This document shows, piece by piece, positions 6,848 through 15,192 of a stretch of 62,264 nucleotides of DNA. This DNA comes from a virus. The notes beneath the pieces were generated by a model. The model was not told where the DNA came from. It saw nothing but the letters and a program-made list of their open reading frames with translations, and searched no databases. Position 1 is the stretch's first letter. Each line of letters begins with the position of its first letter. A program made the position numbers and the translations under genes. The stretch is from positions 1-62,264 of the IMG/VR virus record IMGVR_UViG_3300050011_000078; one strand, given 5' to 3'.

Positions 6848-7399
6848 ATGAGGCAATGGCGCGATTGGCTTGAGGCCCATCCACTCGTGGCGGCGCGACT
6901 GCGCGCAGCCAAGGGAACGCGGGACTTCGACAAGATTGAAACCGAACTAAAGATCGTGGCCAGTGGATGCCCGTCGTTGTCGAGAAGGTCGCCAAGATCC
7001 GCGAAACGTTCGGCCCCGGTCGATGAGAAGACGATCCATGTCTCGGTTTACGAATGGTTGTGCCTCGTCCTTCCTGGCGCCCTGATATGGCATGTGCCGA
7101 ACGGCGGCAAGCGCGAGCCTCGCGAGGCGGCGAAGCTCAAAAAGATGGGCGTCGTTCCCGGCGCCACCGATTTGATGATCTTGGCCGCTGGCTACCCGCT
7201 CTTGTGTCTGGAAATCAAGACGCAGGCCGGACGCCTAACGGCCGATCAGCACGACTTTCACCTTCGGGTTCGAAAGAACGGCGGCAAGGTCTCAACCGTG
7301 AGAGGGATCGACGAAGCGCGCGCCGCTCTAAAGTCCTGGGGCGTCTTTACGCGCGAGTCCGCCTTTGGGCGCTTGCCTTGGGAGGCGATCGACCTGTGA
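6848..7399 (+). CDS. VRR-NUC domain nuclease
   Basis: Residues about 60-160 fit VRR-NUC: GALIWHVPNGGKR, then GVVPGATDLMIL, then LLCLEIKTQAGRLTADQHDF. The D...E-x-K triad is present (D of GATD, E and K of EIK). These PD-(D/E)XK-type enzymes act on branched or flapped DNA, and in phages they usually accompany an SNF2/DEAD helicase, as the next gene does here. It overlaps that helicase by GTGA. Confidence 0.85.
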   Translation: MRQWRDWLEAHPLVAARLRAAKGTRDFDKIETELKIVASGCPSLSRRSPRSAKRSAPVDEKTIHVSVYEWLCLVLPGALIWHVPNGGKREPREAAKLKKMGVVPGATDLMILAAGYPLLCLEIKTQAGRLTADQHDFHLRVRKNGGKVSTVRGIDEARAALKSWGVFTRESAFGRLPWEAIDL

Positions 7400-8787
7400 C
7401 CGATCGCTATGAGGAGTTTCTCGCACGCAAGCGTGTGGTCGATCCAATGACCGGCATGGTCGATGTTAAGATTATGCCCGCGTTCTTCAAGCCGCACCAG
7501 GCCGATATTACGCGGTGGGCGCTTAAGCGCGGGCGCGCGGCGATCTTTGCGGGGACTGGTCTCGGCAAAACTTTGATGGAGCTTGAATGGGCGCGTCAAG
7601 TCGTAGCCCATACCGGCAAGCCAGTCATCAGCCTAGCACCGCTTGCCGTCTCAAATCAACACATTCGCGAGGCCGATAAGTTCGGCATCCAAGCGACAAT
7701 CGTTCGCTCGCAGTCGGATGTGCGCGACGGAACGTCGATCACGAACTATCAAAAACTCCCGCACTTCGATCTATCGCAGTTTGGCGGCATATGCCTTGAC
7801 GAAAGCTCGATTCTCAAATCGGTAGATGGTCATTATCGGACGACGCTGATTCGTGAGGCCGCGCGCCTCCCGTTCCGTCTCGCAGCGACAGCGACGCCGG
7901 CCCCGAACGACTTCATGGAGCTTGGCAATCACGCCGAGTTTCTTGGCGTCATGTCCTATACCGATATGCTTGCCACGTTCTTTGTTCACGACGGCGGCGA
8001 GACTTCGAAGTGGCGGCTGAAGGGCCACGCCGAAGATGCGTTTTGGAAGTGGATGGCGTCATGGGCCGTCATGCTTCGGAAGCCGTCCGATCTCGGCTAT
8101 TCCAACGATGGTTACGACCTTCCGCCACTGAATGAATATCAGCACGTCGTCGGCGTGACCTATGAAGATGCCTGGGCAGGCGGGATGCTTTTCCCGACCG
8201 AGGCGCGCGGGCTTGGCGAGCGCATCTCTGCGCGGCGCGGCTCTGTCAATTCTCGCGTCGAATTGGCTTCTTCGATCACGCCTGCCGATAGGCCGTTCGT
8301 ATGGTGGTGCAACCTCAATTCCGAAAGTGACGCCGTCACCCGAAGCGTTCCCGGAGCCGTCGAAGTGCGCGGTTCGGATGATGATGACGATAAAGAGCGC
8401 AAGCTAGTTGATTTCAGCGAGGGACGGATTCGCGTCTTAGTGACGAAGCCTTCGATCTGCGGCCACGGGATGAATTGGCAGCATTGCGCCGATACCGGTT
8501 TCATCGGCGCGAGTGACAGTTTCGAACAGACCTATCAGGCCATTCGTCGTTTCTGGCGGTTCGGCCAGACTAAGCCCGTCAACGCGCATTTCATCGCAGC
8601 GGAAACTGAAGGCGCGGTGGTCGCGAACTATCGCCGCAAGGAAGCTGACGCGGATAGAATGGCAGCGGCCATGTGTCGGCATATGGCCGACCTTTCAAGC
8701 CAGAGCGTGCGCGGCATGACGCGCGATGCGGCAAGCTACAACGTTCGCGATTGTTCCGTTCCCTCTTTTTTGAGAGGCGCGGCATGA
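7396..8787 (+). CDS. SNF2-like DEAD/DEAH-box helicase
   Basis: The 463-aa protein starts at GTG (GTGA overlap). A much longer frame from 7054 lies on top of the nuclease gene and is rejected. Motif I is GTGLGKT (about residue 54), motif II CLDESS, motif III TATPAPND. The C-terminal lobe ends with the arginine motif QAIRRFWRFGQ. This is the usual phage replication/recombination helicase paired with VRR-NUC. Confidence 0.9.
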   Translation: MTDRYEEFLARKRVVDPMTGMVDVKIMPAFFKPHQADITRWALKRGRAAIFAGTGLGKTLMELEWARQVVAHTGKPVISLAPLAVSNQHIREADKFGIQATIVRSQSDVRDGTSITNYQKLPHFDLSQFGGICLDESSILKSVDGHYRTTLIREAARLPFRLAATATPAPNDFMELGNHAEFLGVMSYTDMLATFFVHDGGETSKWRLKGHAEDAFWKWMASWAVMLRKPSDLGYSNDGYDLPPLNEYQHVVGVTYEDAWAGGMLFPTEARGLGERISARRGSVNSRVELASSITPADRPFVWWCNLNSESDAVTRSVPGAVEVRGSDDDDDKERKLVDFSEGRIRVLVTKPSICGHGMNWQHCADTGFIGASDSFEQTYQAIRRFWRFGQTKPVNAHFIAAETEGAVVANYRRKEADADRMAAAMCRHMADLSSQSVRGMTRDAASYNVRDCSVPSFLRGAA

Positions 8788-8960
8788 TCACCAATTACAT
8801 ATACGCGCTAATTGATCCCGAAAGTGGTGACGCCTCTGACCAAGACGCGATCCGCACCGCCATTGCCGGCAAGCAAAAGGTCAAAGACCTAGCCGTCCGC
8901 TATGGCGTTCACCGCACGACGATCAGCAAAGTAAATATGGGGACGTACGATGCCCGTTAA
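8784..8960 (+). CDS. 58-aa helix-turn-helix protein
   Basis: The start ATG overlaps the helicase stop (ATGA). Residues 25-52 (VKDLAVRYGVHRTTISKVNM) are a clear HTH of resolvase/Hin type. The gene overlaps the next methyltransferase by 11 bases. It is probably a small regulator or a DNA-binding accessory. Confidence 0.65.
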   Translation: MITNYIYALIDPESGDASDQDAIRTAIAGKQKVKDLAVRYGVHRTTISKVNMGTYDAR

Positions 8961-9888
8961 GGCGATCGATGAGGCATCCGGCGCCGGCTGGCACATTTGG
9001 AACGGCGATTGCATCGATGTGATGGCGGGACTTCCTGACGAAAGCGTTGGGATGTCGATTTTTTCCCCGCCTTACTTGTCCCTTTATCAATATTCTAATT
9101 CAGACCGAGACTTGGGCAACACCAAGGACGACGACGAATTTTACTTTCATTTTGGATTTGTGATCGACCACCTGTTCCGTCTCGTCATGCCCGGGCGTGT
9201 AGTCGCCGTCGATTGCATGAACGTTCCTGCGATGAAATCGCGCGACGGGTTCATCGGATTGAAGGATTTTCGAGGGGAGTTGATTCGCAGATTTGTGGCT
9301 GCGGGGTTTATTTTTCACAGCGAACATTGCATGTGGAAAGATCCTCTTATCGAGGCGACGCGAACAAAAGCGCTCGGTTTGATGCACAAGCAATTGTGCA
9401 AAGACAGTTCAATGGCGCGAGCCGGAATCCCTCAATATCTATTGGCCTTTCGCAAGCCGGGAGAAAATGCTGAACCGATTGGTCACCCTAACGGCGTCGA
9501 CTATTTCATCGGAGAGAATGAGCCGAGCAATGGCATTATGTCTCACGAGCGATGGCGGCGATATGCATCCCCGGTTTGGCTCGATATTGATTTTACCCGG
9601 ACGCTGAACTACCGGGCTGCGCGCGATGCGCAAGATGAGCGTCATATAGCGCCGCTTGCCCTTGATGCGATTGAGCGAGCCCTATGGCTTTGGTCCAATC
9701 CCGGTGATGTTATTTTTTCTCCATTTACGGGGATTGGAAGCGAAGTCTATAGCGCCGTCATGATGGGCCGCGTTGGCTGTGGGGCGGAATTGAAGCCATC
9801 ATATTTCGCGCAGGCCGTACGCAACATGCTTTCCGCCAAACCAGCCGCCAAAAATAATCTTCTTACGATCTCGGAAGCAACCGCATGA
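8950..9888 (+). CDS. DNA methyltransferase of the N4-cytosine/N6-adenine class
   Basis: The 312-aa enzyme has SPPY (about residue 39) as catalytic motif IV after IWNGDCIDVMAGLPDESVGM. The AdoMet-binding motif I lies C-terminally (DVIFSPFTGIGSEVYSAVMM), so the order is that of beta-class enzymes. SPPY is typical of N4-cytosine methylation. No restriction gene is adjacent, so it is an orphan enzyme that may protect phage DNA. Confidence 0.85.
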   Translation: MPVKAIDEASGAGWHIWNGDCIDVMAGLPDESVGMSIFSPPYLSLYQYSNSDRDLGNTKDDDEFYFHFGFVIDHLFRLVMPGRVVAVDCMNVPAMKSRDGFIGLKDFRGELIRRFVAAGFIFHSEHCMWKDPLIEATRTKALGLMHKQLCKDSSMARAGIPQYLLAFRKPGENAEPIGHPNGVDYFIGENEPSNGIMSHERWRRYASPVWLDIDFTRTLNYRAARDAQDERHIAPLALDAIERALWLWSNPGDVIFSPFTGIGSEVYSAVMMGRVGCGAELKPSYFAQAVRNMLSAKPAAKNNLLTISEATA

Positions 9889-10787
9889 GCATGCATCCCG
9901 CCGCCAGCCGATACACGCCTTTGCAGCTTGATCTGAACGAGCAGCACAAAGCCCGCGAGCGTCGCATGCACGACGCGGCGCGCGCGCGCCTTGCTGCCCT
10001 GCCGGCGCCGGAGCCTTCGCCAGCGCCCGTGCTAGCCAGATTTGGATCGCCGCTCGATCGCGTCAAGGAAGCGGTTGAGGCTGTAAGGCCGACGGTTCGA
10101 GCGACTTCGTCCGCCATCCTCACGGCCAAGGACATAAAAGCCGAGGTCGCGGCTCAATACTTTTTGACGGTCGATACTTTGATCGGCCGCTGCCGACTCT
10201 GGGAGGTAGTGCGTCCAAGGCAGATCGCCATGTATCTGACGCATGTCATCTGTCCGAAAATGAGCCTGCCGCAGATCGGACGAGCGTTCAACAGGGATCA
10301 CACAACCATTCTTAGCGCTCTTTATAAAATCCGTCGCCTTGTCGCGACCGATCCAGTGGTTGATGCCGAGATTAAGGAGTTGTTGGTGTTTCTCGCCACA
10401 GCGCCGACGCCGCCGGTCGCAGACCCCCATGTCTCTCCGGTAGACTTCTACGGCCGCAAGCCGATGGTTAATCGCGCTGGCATTCGATACGGGATGCTTA
10501 TCGTCATTGATGACACGCCCGTCTCGTTTCGAAAGGGCAACAAAATCGATTGGCTGTGGAACTGCAAATGCGATTGCGGCGACACGAAGCTGATTCGAGC
10601 CGACCGGCTCAGATCCAAAACAAGAGGCCTAAGAAACTGCGGTTGCTTGCTTCGTGAATCGGCCCGTCAGCGAGCCATTTTGAGGCCGCGGGCGTTCGGT
10701 GGAAGGTTCACGCCGCGGCCGAGTGTCTTATCCGATATCGATGCATGGAAGAGTCTTGGCATAAAAAGCAAGCCGAGGGTCACATGA
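9885..10787 (+). CDS. DnaA domain IV-like initiator fused to a C-terminal zinc ribbon
   Basis: Residues about 75-170 contain the DnaA domain IV signature (RPRQIAMYLTH, then SLPQIGRAFNRDHTTILSAL), which reads DnaA boxes. Residues about 190-265 hold a separate Cys4-type ribbon (WNCKCDCGDTKLIRADRL, then LRNCGCLL) of a sort seen in phage DNA-binding proteins. There is no AAA+ ATPase part. Together with the DnaA box at 13278 this suggests a role in choosing or occupying the phage origin. It overlaps both methyltransferase genes. Confidence 0.75.
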   Translation: MSMHPAASRYTPLQLDLNEQHKARERRMHDAARARLAALPAPEPSPAPVLARFGSPLDRVKEAVEAVRPTVRATSSAILTAKDIKAEVAAQYFLTVDTLIGRCRLWEVVRPRQIAMYLTHVICPKMSLPQIGRAFNRDHTTILSALYKIRRLVATDPVVDAEIKELLVFLATAPTPPVADPHVSPVDFYGRKPMVNRAGIRYGMLIVIDDTPVSFRKGNKIDWLWNCKCDCGDTKLIRADRLRSKTRGLRNCGCLLRESARQRAILRPRAFGGRFTPRPSVLSDIDAWKSLGIKSKPRVT

Positions 10788-11671
10788 ACGGCTTGCCTCT
10801 CGCTATTGACCTCTATTGCGGCTTAGGCGGATGGACCGATGGCCTGCTCGCCGAGGGCTACGACGTCCTAGGCTTCGACATCGAGCGCCACGAATACGGC
10901 GAGCATCGCTACCCCGCGCAGCTTGTGATCCAGGACGTTCTCACGCTGCACGGCTCGCAATTCAAGGACGCGACGTTGATTGTCGCGTCGCCGCCGTGTC
11001 AGGAATATTCCTACATGGCGATGCCTTGGACCCGCGCGAAGGCGAAGGCAGCGGCGATCCGGACCGACACGAGCGGCGCTGAGATCGAACGGCTGAACGC
11101 GCTGTTCAACGCCTGCTTTCGCATTCAGCGCGAGGCTTGCGAGGCGGCTGGGCGGCATATCCCGATGATCGTCGAGAACGTGCGCGGCGCAATTCCGTGG
11201 GTTGGCCGGTCACGTTGGAACTTCGGAAGCTTCCACTTGTGGGGTGACATTCCGGCGCTGATGCCTCCCGTTTCCAATGCCCGCAAGTTCAATCCTGACC
11301 GTCTCGACCATCCGACCAAAAACACCGGCGGCTCTTGGTTCGACGTTGCGCACAACACGACAAGCGGAAAATCGAACAATCCCGTCTCAATTCCGGCTTG
11401 CCGAAACGACGGCGCCAAGCTCCCCGGCTTCCGCTTCGACGGGAGCGGCAAGAGCTTTCAGAGCGCGTCGGTGGAGGGTGTCAAGGGCGAAGGCGTCAAG
11501 CAGCACGGCAGCGGGCGAGAGTGGTTTGCGGGCGAAGGCAAGATGGGGCGACTTAGCTCGAAATCCCCGGCCCGCAAGATGGCCAGCGCCATGATCGCGA
11601 AGATTCCGCTGGCGCTCAGCCGGCATATCGCTCGCGCGTGGTTCCCGCAGCAATCCTCGGAGGCCGCATGA
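10784..11671 (+). CDS. C5-cytosine DNA methyltransferase
   Basis: The 295-aa enzyme has motif I DLYCGLGGWTDGLLAEGY, the catalytic motif IV SPPCQEYSYM (nucleophile Cys in PPCQ) and motif VI ENVRGA. The start at 10784 makes an ATGA overlap and keeps the normal N-terminus. It is an orphan methyltransferase, probably protective or regulatory, and the second in this operon. Confidence 0.9.
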   Translation: MNGLPLAIDLYCGLGGWTDGLLAEGYDVLGFDIERHEYGEHRYPAQLVIQDVLTLHGSQFKDATLIVASPPCQEYSYMAMPWTRAKAKAAAIRTDTSGAEIERLNALFNACFRIQREACEAAGRHIPMIVENVRGAIPWVGRSRWNFGSFHLWGDIPALMPPVSNARKFNPDRLDHPTKNTGGSWFDVAHNTTSGKSNNPVSIPACRNDGAKLPGFRFDGSGKSFQSASVEGVKGEGVKQHGSGREWFAGEGKMGRLSSKSPARKMASAMIAKIPLALSRHIARAWFPQQSSEAA

Positions 11672-12546
11672 GTCAGCCATGGATGCCTCTCTATATCGCC
11701 GACTATCTAGCAGACACGCGCCGGCTGACGACGCTTGAGCATGGCGCATACTTGCTCTTGATTATGGAATATTGGCGCAATGGTGGCCTACCTGCCGACG
11801 ATGACAAGCTGGCGCGCATCGCCGGCCTATCGCGGAAGGAGTGGGTTTCCATCCGCGCCAGCATCGCCGAATTATTTCAGGATGCTTGGCGTCATAAGCG
11901 GATAGACCAAGAGATTGCTCATGCGGCTGAAAAGTCTGAGGCGGCCCGCGCGTCCGTTGGCCGGAGGAAATACCGACCAGTCAAATCGAACGATCAATCG
12001 AACGATCAATCGAACGATCAATCGAAACGCAATCGAACGATTGACAAACGATCAATCGAAACGCAATCGAACGCCAATCTGTCACAACCACAACCACAGT
12101 TAAAGGAAGAATCCCCCTCACTACGTTCGGGGGACACGGGGGGGGGATCCGATTCTGATCCCGTCGCCAAGCCAAAATCGAAGGCCAAGGGATCGCGCCT
12201 TGCGGACGATTGGCGACCGGACGACGCGGGCATGCTCTTCGCTGCCGAGCAAATCGGCCAGGTGACGGCCGATGTCGAGATCGACAAGTTCCACGAATAT
12301 TGGCGGTCTTTGGCTGGCGCGAAGGCAATCAAGCTCGATTGGGGGCTGACTTGGCGCGGTTGGGTCCGCCGGGCCGCCGAGCGACGCCCGCCGGCGCGCG
12401 CCGGGCCGCCGCCACGCGCACCGAAGACCAACCTTTTCATTCAATCCGTGATCGAGAGCCAACGAAATGCAGACCGGGCAAGAGATTTCCAAAGTTCAGA
12501 CGACTATCAGGGCGGCCCCACGATCGACGTCGATCCAGCTCGCTAA
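11668..12546 (+). CDS. DUF1376 replication protein
   Basis: Residues 1-95 match DUF1376 (MPLYIADYLADTRRLTTLEH, then GAYLLLIMEYWRNGGLPADD). A low-complexity linker with NDQS repeats (about residues 107-135) and a run of nine G (12138-12146) leads to a C-terminal domain with WRSLAG and WRGWVRRAAERRPP, as in phage replication proteins. It probably acts at initiation together with the next gene. Confidence 0.8.
   Translation: MSQPWMPLYIADYLADTRRLTTLEHGAYLLLIMEYWRNGGLPADDDKLARIAGLSRKEWVSIRASIAELFQDAWRHKRIDQEIAHAAEKSEAARASVGRRKYRPVKSNDQSNDQSNDQSKRNRTIDKRSIETQSNANLSQPQPQLKEESPSLRSGDTGGGSDSDPVAKPKSKAKGSRLADDWRPDDAGMLFAAEQIGQVTADVEIDKFHEYWRSLAGAKAIKLDWGLTWRGWVRRAAERRPPARAGPPPRAPKTNLFIQSVIESQRNADRARDFQSSDDYQGGPTIDVDPAR
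11984..12073 (+). repeat. 12-bp tandem repeats in the DUF1376 linker
   Basis: The unit AATCGAACGATC occurs three to four times in a row and then in imperfect copies. It encodes NDQSNDQSNDQS. The length is a multiple of three, so copy-number change would keep the frame and only alter the linker. Confidence 0.8.
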
Positions 12547-13246
12547 CGCGCTGTCGATCGCCTTGAACGCGCTGGTCGGCGGTGGCATGACGGAGGCGGC
12601 GTTGCCATCCGGCGCGCGCCTCGGCCTCGAAACGCGCTCCCGCGAGTTGGCAGCCGCCTTGGCTCCGCCGCGTCCCGAAAAGGTCAGATCGTTGCTGGCG
12701 CAATTGGGGACTCTGCCATCTCGCGATGAGGATGATCCCACGGTTCGGTTGATGCTGGTCGAACAATATGTCGTAGCGTGCTCCGACGTCCCAGAATGGG
12801 CGCTCGAATGGGCGGTTTGGGCGTTCATCAAGAACGAGGCCGGCGGATCGCAATTCCGCCCGACGGCCGGCGAGCTTCGCTCATTCGCCATGCGGCGGGT
12901 TTCGGACGTCATCGCCGAGCGCCAGAAGATCGAGTCTGTCCTGCGCGCTCCGGCGCCGGTCAAACTGATTGGCCCAGAAGATCGCAAGCGCATGGCCGAC
13001 ATGCTCCGGGAAGCCGCCGAGGCGTTTCGCATGCGCGACTTGGAGGTCGAGCAAAAACGCGGCGCCAGGGAATTAGAGGTCGTCCGTCGCGCCCAGGAGA
13101 CTATCGAGGAAGCCGCGCGGAAGGTCGACGACGCATTTTCTCACATTCAAGGGCCGTTGACTGTCTCTGACGAGCTAAGGGTGTCCAATGCCTCCCGCAA
13201 TCGCACACTGGCGGAAACGAGCGAGGACGCGAACCATGCCGCATAA
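12467..13246 (+). CDS. Probable replication accessory protein
   Basis: This 259-aa protein overlaps the DUF1376 gene by 80 bases. The centre (VPEWALEWAVWAFIKNEAGG, then SQFRPTAGELRSFA) resembles regions of phage helicase-loader or primosome-type proteins. Residues 165-230 are a long charged coiled coil. Position after DUF1376 supports a loader role, but this is inference. Confidence 0.6.
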   Translation: MQTGQEISKVQTTIRAAPRSTSIQLANALSIALNALVGGGMTEAALPSGARLGLETRSRELAAALAPPRPEKVRSLLAQLGTLPSRDEDDPTVRLMLVEQYVVACSDVPEWALEWAVWAFIKNEAGGSQFRPTAGELRSFAMRRVSDVIAERQKIESVLRAPAPVKLIGPEDRKRMADMLREAAEAFRMRDLEVEQKRGARELEVVRRAQETIEEAARKVDDAFSHIQGPLTVSDELRVSNASRNRTLAETSEDANHAA

Positions 13247-13277
13247 AGACCCGGGCCGCCTTGTCCCGTGGCCAATC

Positions 13278-13330
13278 TGTGGATAATCACAAATGAAAGG
13301 TTTTGCTAAATGATATAATCATTGCAACAC
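13278..13330. other. Candidate replication origin: perfect DnaA box plus AT-rich stretch
   Basis: TGTGGATAA at 13278-13286 is the exact complement of the consensus DnaA box TTATCCACA. It is followed by about 40 bp of AT-rich DNA with a TATAAT at 13312 and an imperfect palindrome (TTGCTAAATGAT / ATCATTGCAA). The site is intergenic, just after the replication genes. Only one perfect box was seen, so origin function is not assured. The TATAAT may instead be a promoter for the gene at 13399. Confidence 0.5.
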
Positions 13331-13398
13331 TATGAATGGGCGGCTTAAAAGTCCTCCTCGCATGAAATTGGTCTGCCAGCCAACGGGTGCATTTAAAA

Positions 13399-13602
13399 AT
13401 GACGGTCAAGAGCTCTGTCGTCGTCTATGACGAACACGAAGGGATTTACGAAACCCGGTCAAAGGTCGAATCGAACGTTTGGGACCGCCAAACAGAAATG
13501 GTTGACACGGGGATTCTCGACGCTGGCGGCGCGCCGATTAAGAGACAAACCAGTGGAATGGACCAAATAGGGTTCATTCGATCGAAACTGCCCGCTCGAT
13601 GA
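13399..13602 (+). CDS. 67-aa hypothetical protein
   Basis: The start ATG was chosen at MTVKSSVVVYDEHEGIYETR. The short beta-rich protein ends in an ATGA overlap with the next gene. It is the first gene after the candidate origin/promoter. No family is recognised. Confidence 0.6.
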   Translation: MTVKSSVVVYDEHEGIYETRSKVESNVWDRQTEMVDTGILDAGGAPIKRQTSGMDQIGFIRSKLPAR

Positions 13603-14228
13603 CGGTCAAGGAAGCCAAGCGGTTTCTCCGTGGGTTTCAGGAAAGCCAGGATATCGCGCCAGCGGTTCCGACGGCCGAGCGGCTGAACAAGGCCGGCGAG
13701 GATTATTCGATCGAGGATTCGATATCGGTCGAGGAGATAATCGGGAAGGACGGCCGGCCGACGCCGGAGACGATCGAGCGCAAGCGCATCCGGTTGAATG
13801 ACTCGCCCCTGGCGCGCCTGGCGTCGAGGGGCTTGCTGGCGCCCAGCGACAAGTCCATGAACATGGCGTTACGGGCGGCGGGCGAGAAATATGCCGAGCA
13901 TTGGCACAACGGGACACCGACGCTCGGGGCCATGGACCCGTCCAAGCCGTTCATATCGGACAGCCGGGTTCCGGCCCATTGGCAAAACGAATGGCAATTG
14001 GGAGAGTGGCAATTGTGGCTCCAGGCCTCGCTTGTGGTCTATCCGGTCCACCGGGCCACGGTCGATGCGGTTGTGCTTCACGATCGGAGCCCGTCGGATA
14101 TTGCCCGCCACGTCACCCGATACACCAAAGTTGACTCGGGCGTCGCCGTCGTCATCGAACGGCTCACTTGCGGTTTGGCCGAGCTCGCCATGCATTTCGG
14201 GATGCTCGACAAGAATGATTTGCGGTAA
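13599..14228 (+). CDS. Hypothetical protein, possible DUF6456-like regulator
   Basis: This 209-aa protein contains SPLARLASRGLLAPSDK and a C-terminal segment with VIERLTCGLAELAMHFGML. This order resembles DUF6456-type proteins of alphaproteobacteria. A gene at the end of the early operon just before the late region could be a late regulator, but that is a guess from position. Confidence 0.5.
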   Translation: MTVKEAKRFLRGFQESQDIAPAVPTAERLNKAGEDYSIEDSISVEEIIGKDGRPTPETIERKRIRLNDSPLARLASRGLLAPSDKSMNMALRAAGEKYAEHWHNGTPTLGAMDPSKPFISDSRVPAHWQNEWQLGEWQLWLQASLVVYPVHRATVDAVVLHDRSPSDIARHVTRYTKVDSGVAVVIERLTCGLAELAMHFGMLDKNDLR

Positions 14229-14243
14229 TGAGGTATGCTTCTG

Positions 14244-14540
14244 ATGGGCACGAAAAACAACCCCGGAAAGTTCGATTGCTATGAGAATGCAATGCCTGAT
14301 GAGCCGATGTTCGTCATCCTTGGACGCGACAAGATCGGCGGCTCAATTGTTCGCATGTGGGCAAAGAATAGATTGGACGATGATCCGCACAAAATACAGG
14401 AATCCCTTGATTGTGCAGACGCGATGGACGCGTGGGCAATCGGCTTGGGCAAACAACCCGTTGCCCTGATCGACAAGCCTCCCTTGGCGGATCCACAGCG
14501 ACGGAGGCGGAGAATGTCTAAGCCCATGTCTCCTCCTTAA
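14244..14540 (+). CDS. Conserved phage protein with an NPGKFDCY motif
   Basis: The 98-aa protein begins MGTKNNPGKFDCYENAMPDE and continues with MFVILGRD, a pattern widespread in alphaproteobacterial prophages near the early/late boundary. The start at 14244 has GAGG at suitable spacing. An ATG at 14235 is too close to that site. Function is unknown. Confidence 0.75.
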   Translation: MGTKNNPGKFDCYENAMPDEPMFVILGRDKIGGSIVRMWAKNRLDDDPHKIQESLDCADAMDAWAIGLGKQPVALIDKPPLADPQRRRRRMSKPMSPP

Positions 14541-14557
14541 GGCCAACATCGCGCTTG

Positions 14558-14573
14558 ACGGCCCGCGGGCCGT
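14558..14573. promoter_or_regulatory. 16-bp perfect palindrome in the early/late gap
   Basis: ACGGCCCGCGGGCCGT is a perfect self-complementary sequence, followed at once by TAATATACGG. It could be a hairpin or a binding site upstream of the tRNA-like gene and late operon. There is no T tract, so it is not an obvious terminator. Confidence 0.35.
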
Positions 14574-14651
14574 AATATACGGATCATATCCAATGGATTC
14601 GCGCGCCCGGAGCTCTACAGCTTGCGGGCGCTTTTCAATTCGCGTTTCAAC

Positions 14652-14724
14652 GCCGGGGCTCAGCAGGTAGAGCAGCGGTTTTGTAAATCGCAGGTCGCGT
14701 GTTCGAATCATGCACCCGGCACCA
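14652..14724 (+). tRNA. tRNA-Thr(TGT)-like gene missing bases 7-9
   Basis: The 73-nt sequence gives an anticodon stem GCGGT/ATCGC with loop TTTGTAA (anticodon TGT at 14682-14684). It also has a T-arm with GTTCGAAT, a D-stem GCTC/GAGC, a six-pair acceptor GCCGGG/CCCGGC and an encoded CCA. The D-stem follows the acceptor directly, so positions 7-9, including the core base U8, are absent. It is either a degenerate tRNA or a tRNA-like RNA. Location between early and late genes is common for phage tRNAs. Confidence 0.6.
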
Positions 14725-14978
14725 ATTCACAATTCACCCATTCGCCCGATGCGCCCACAACGCTTGGACGAAGGCCGGCAGGACCGCGAGAAGGCCTCTC
14801 GCCGAGCCGGCCACCAATGAGAAAGGTCGTCTGATCGCGCCGGCGACCATATCATCGCCGCGCAAGACAAGCGCGACAGACAGAACGCCAAGCGCCTCGC
14901 TAATCGACCGTCTTACAGGAGCCGTCGGGGCTCAGCCGGTTGATCCCTCCCCCGATAACAAACCAAGGAGAATACGTC
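14725..14978. other. Gap without a convincing gene
   Basis: Open frames cross this stretch, but none has a clear ribosome site or family-like sequence. The only signal is the AAGGAG at 14965-14970, which serves the next gene. A late promoter may lie here but I cannot point to one. Confidence 0.4.
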
Positions 14979-15164
14979 GTGAACGCTCAGGGCGTTCTGC
15001 TCTGCGTGGCGGCTGTCATGTTCATTGCCGGCGTCGTCATGGTGACTATCGGCGCGATCGCTGATGAAAAAGCGTATCGGAAGATGATTAACGCCTACCT
15101 GCGCCGCAAGGGCTGGGCGCGCCCCAACCAATCACCACCCGAAGACCGCTCTTGGGCGTCGTAG
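14979..15164 (+). CDS. 61-aa single-span membrane protein
   Basis: The start is GTG, with AAGGAG at ideal spacing. Residues 4-28 form a strong membrane helix (GVLLCVAAVMFIAGVVMVTI). The C-terminus is basic. It precedes the terminase. A holin-type or accessory role is possible but unsupported. Confidence 0.55.
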   Translation: MNAQGVLLCVAAVMFIAGVVMVTIGAIADEKAYRKMINAYLRRKGWARPNQSPPEDRSWAS

Positions 15165-15192
15165 GCGTTTGATTAAATCAAAGGAATTCAAA

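Noticed and set aside
7054-7395. Long N-terminal extension of the SNF2 helicase
   Set aside because: It lies entirely on the VRR-NUC gene in another frame and reads as a low-complexity Arg-rich sequence. The GTG at 7396 gives the normal helicase start.
14699-15064. Plus-strand 121-codon frame after the tRNA-like gene
   Set aside because: It begins inside the tRNA T-arm, has no ribosome site, overlaps the membrane-protein gene in another frame and reads as low-complexity.
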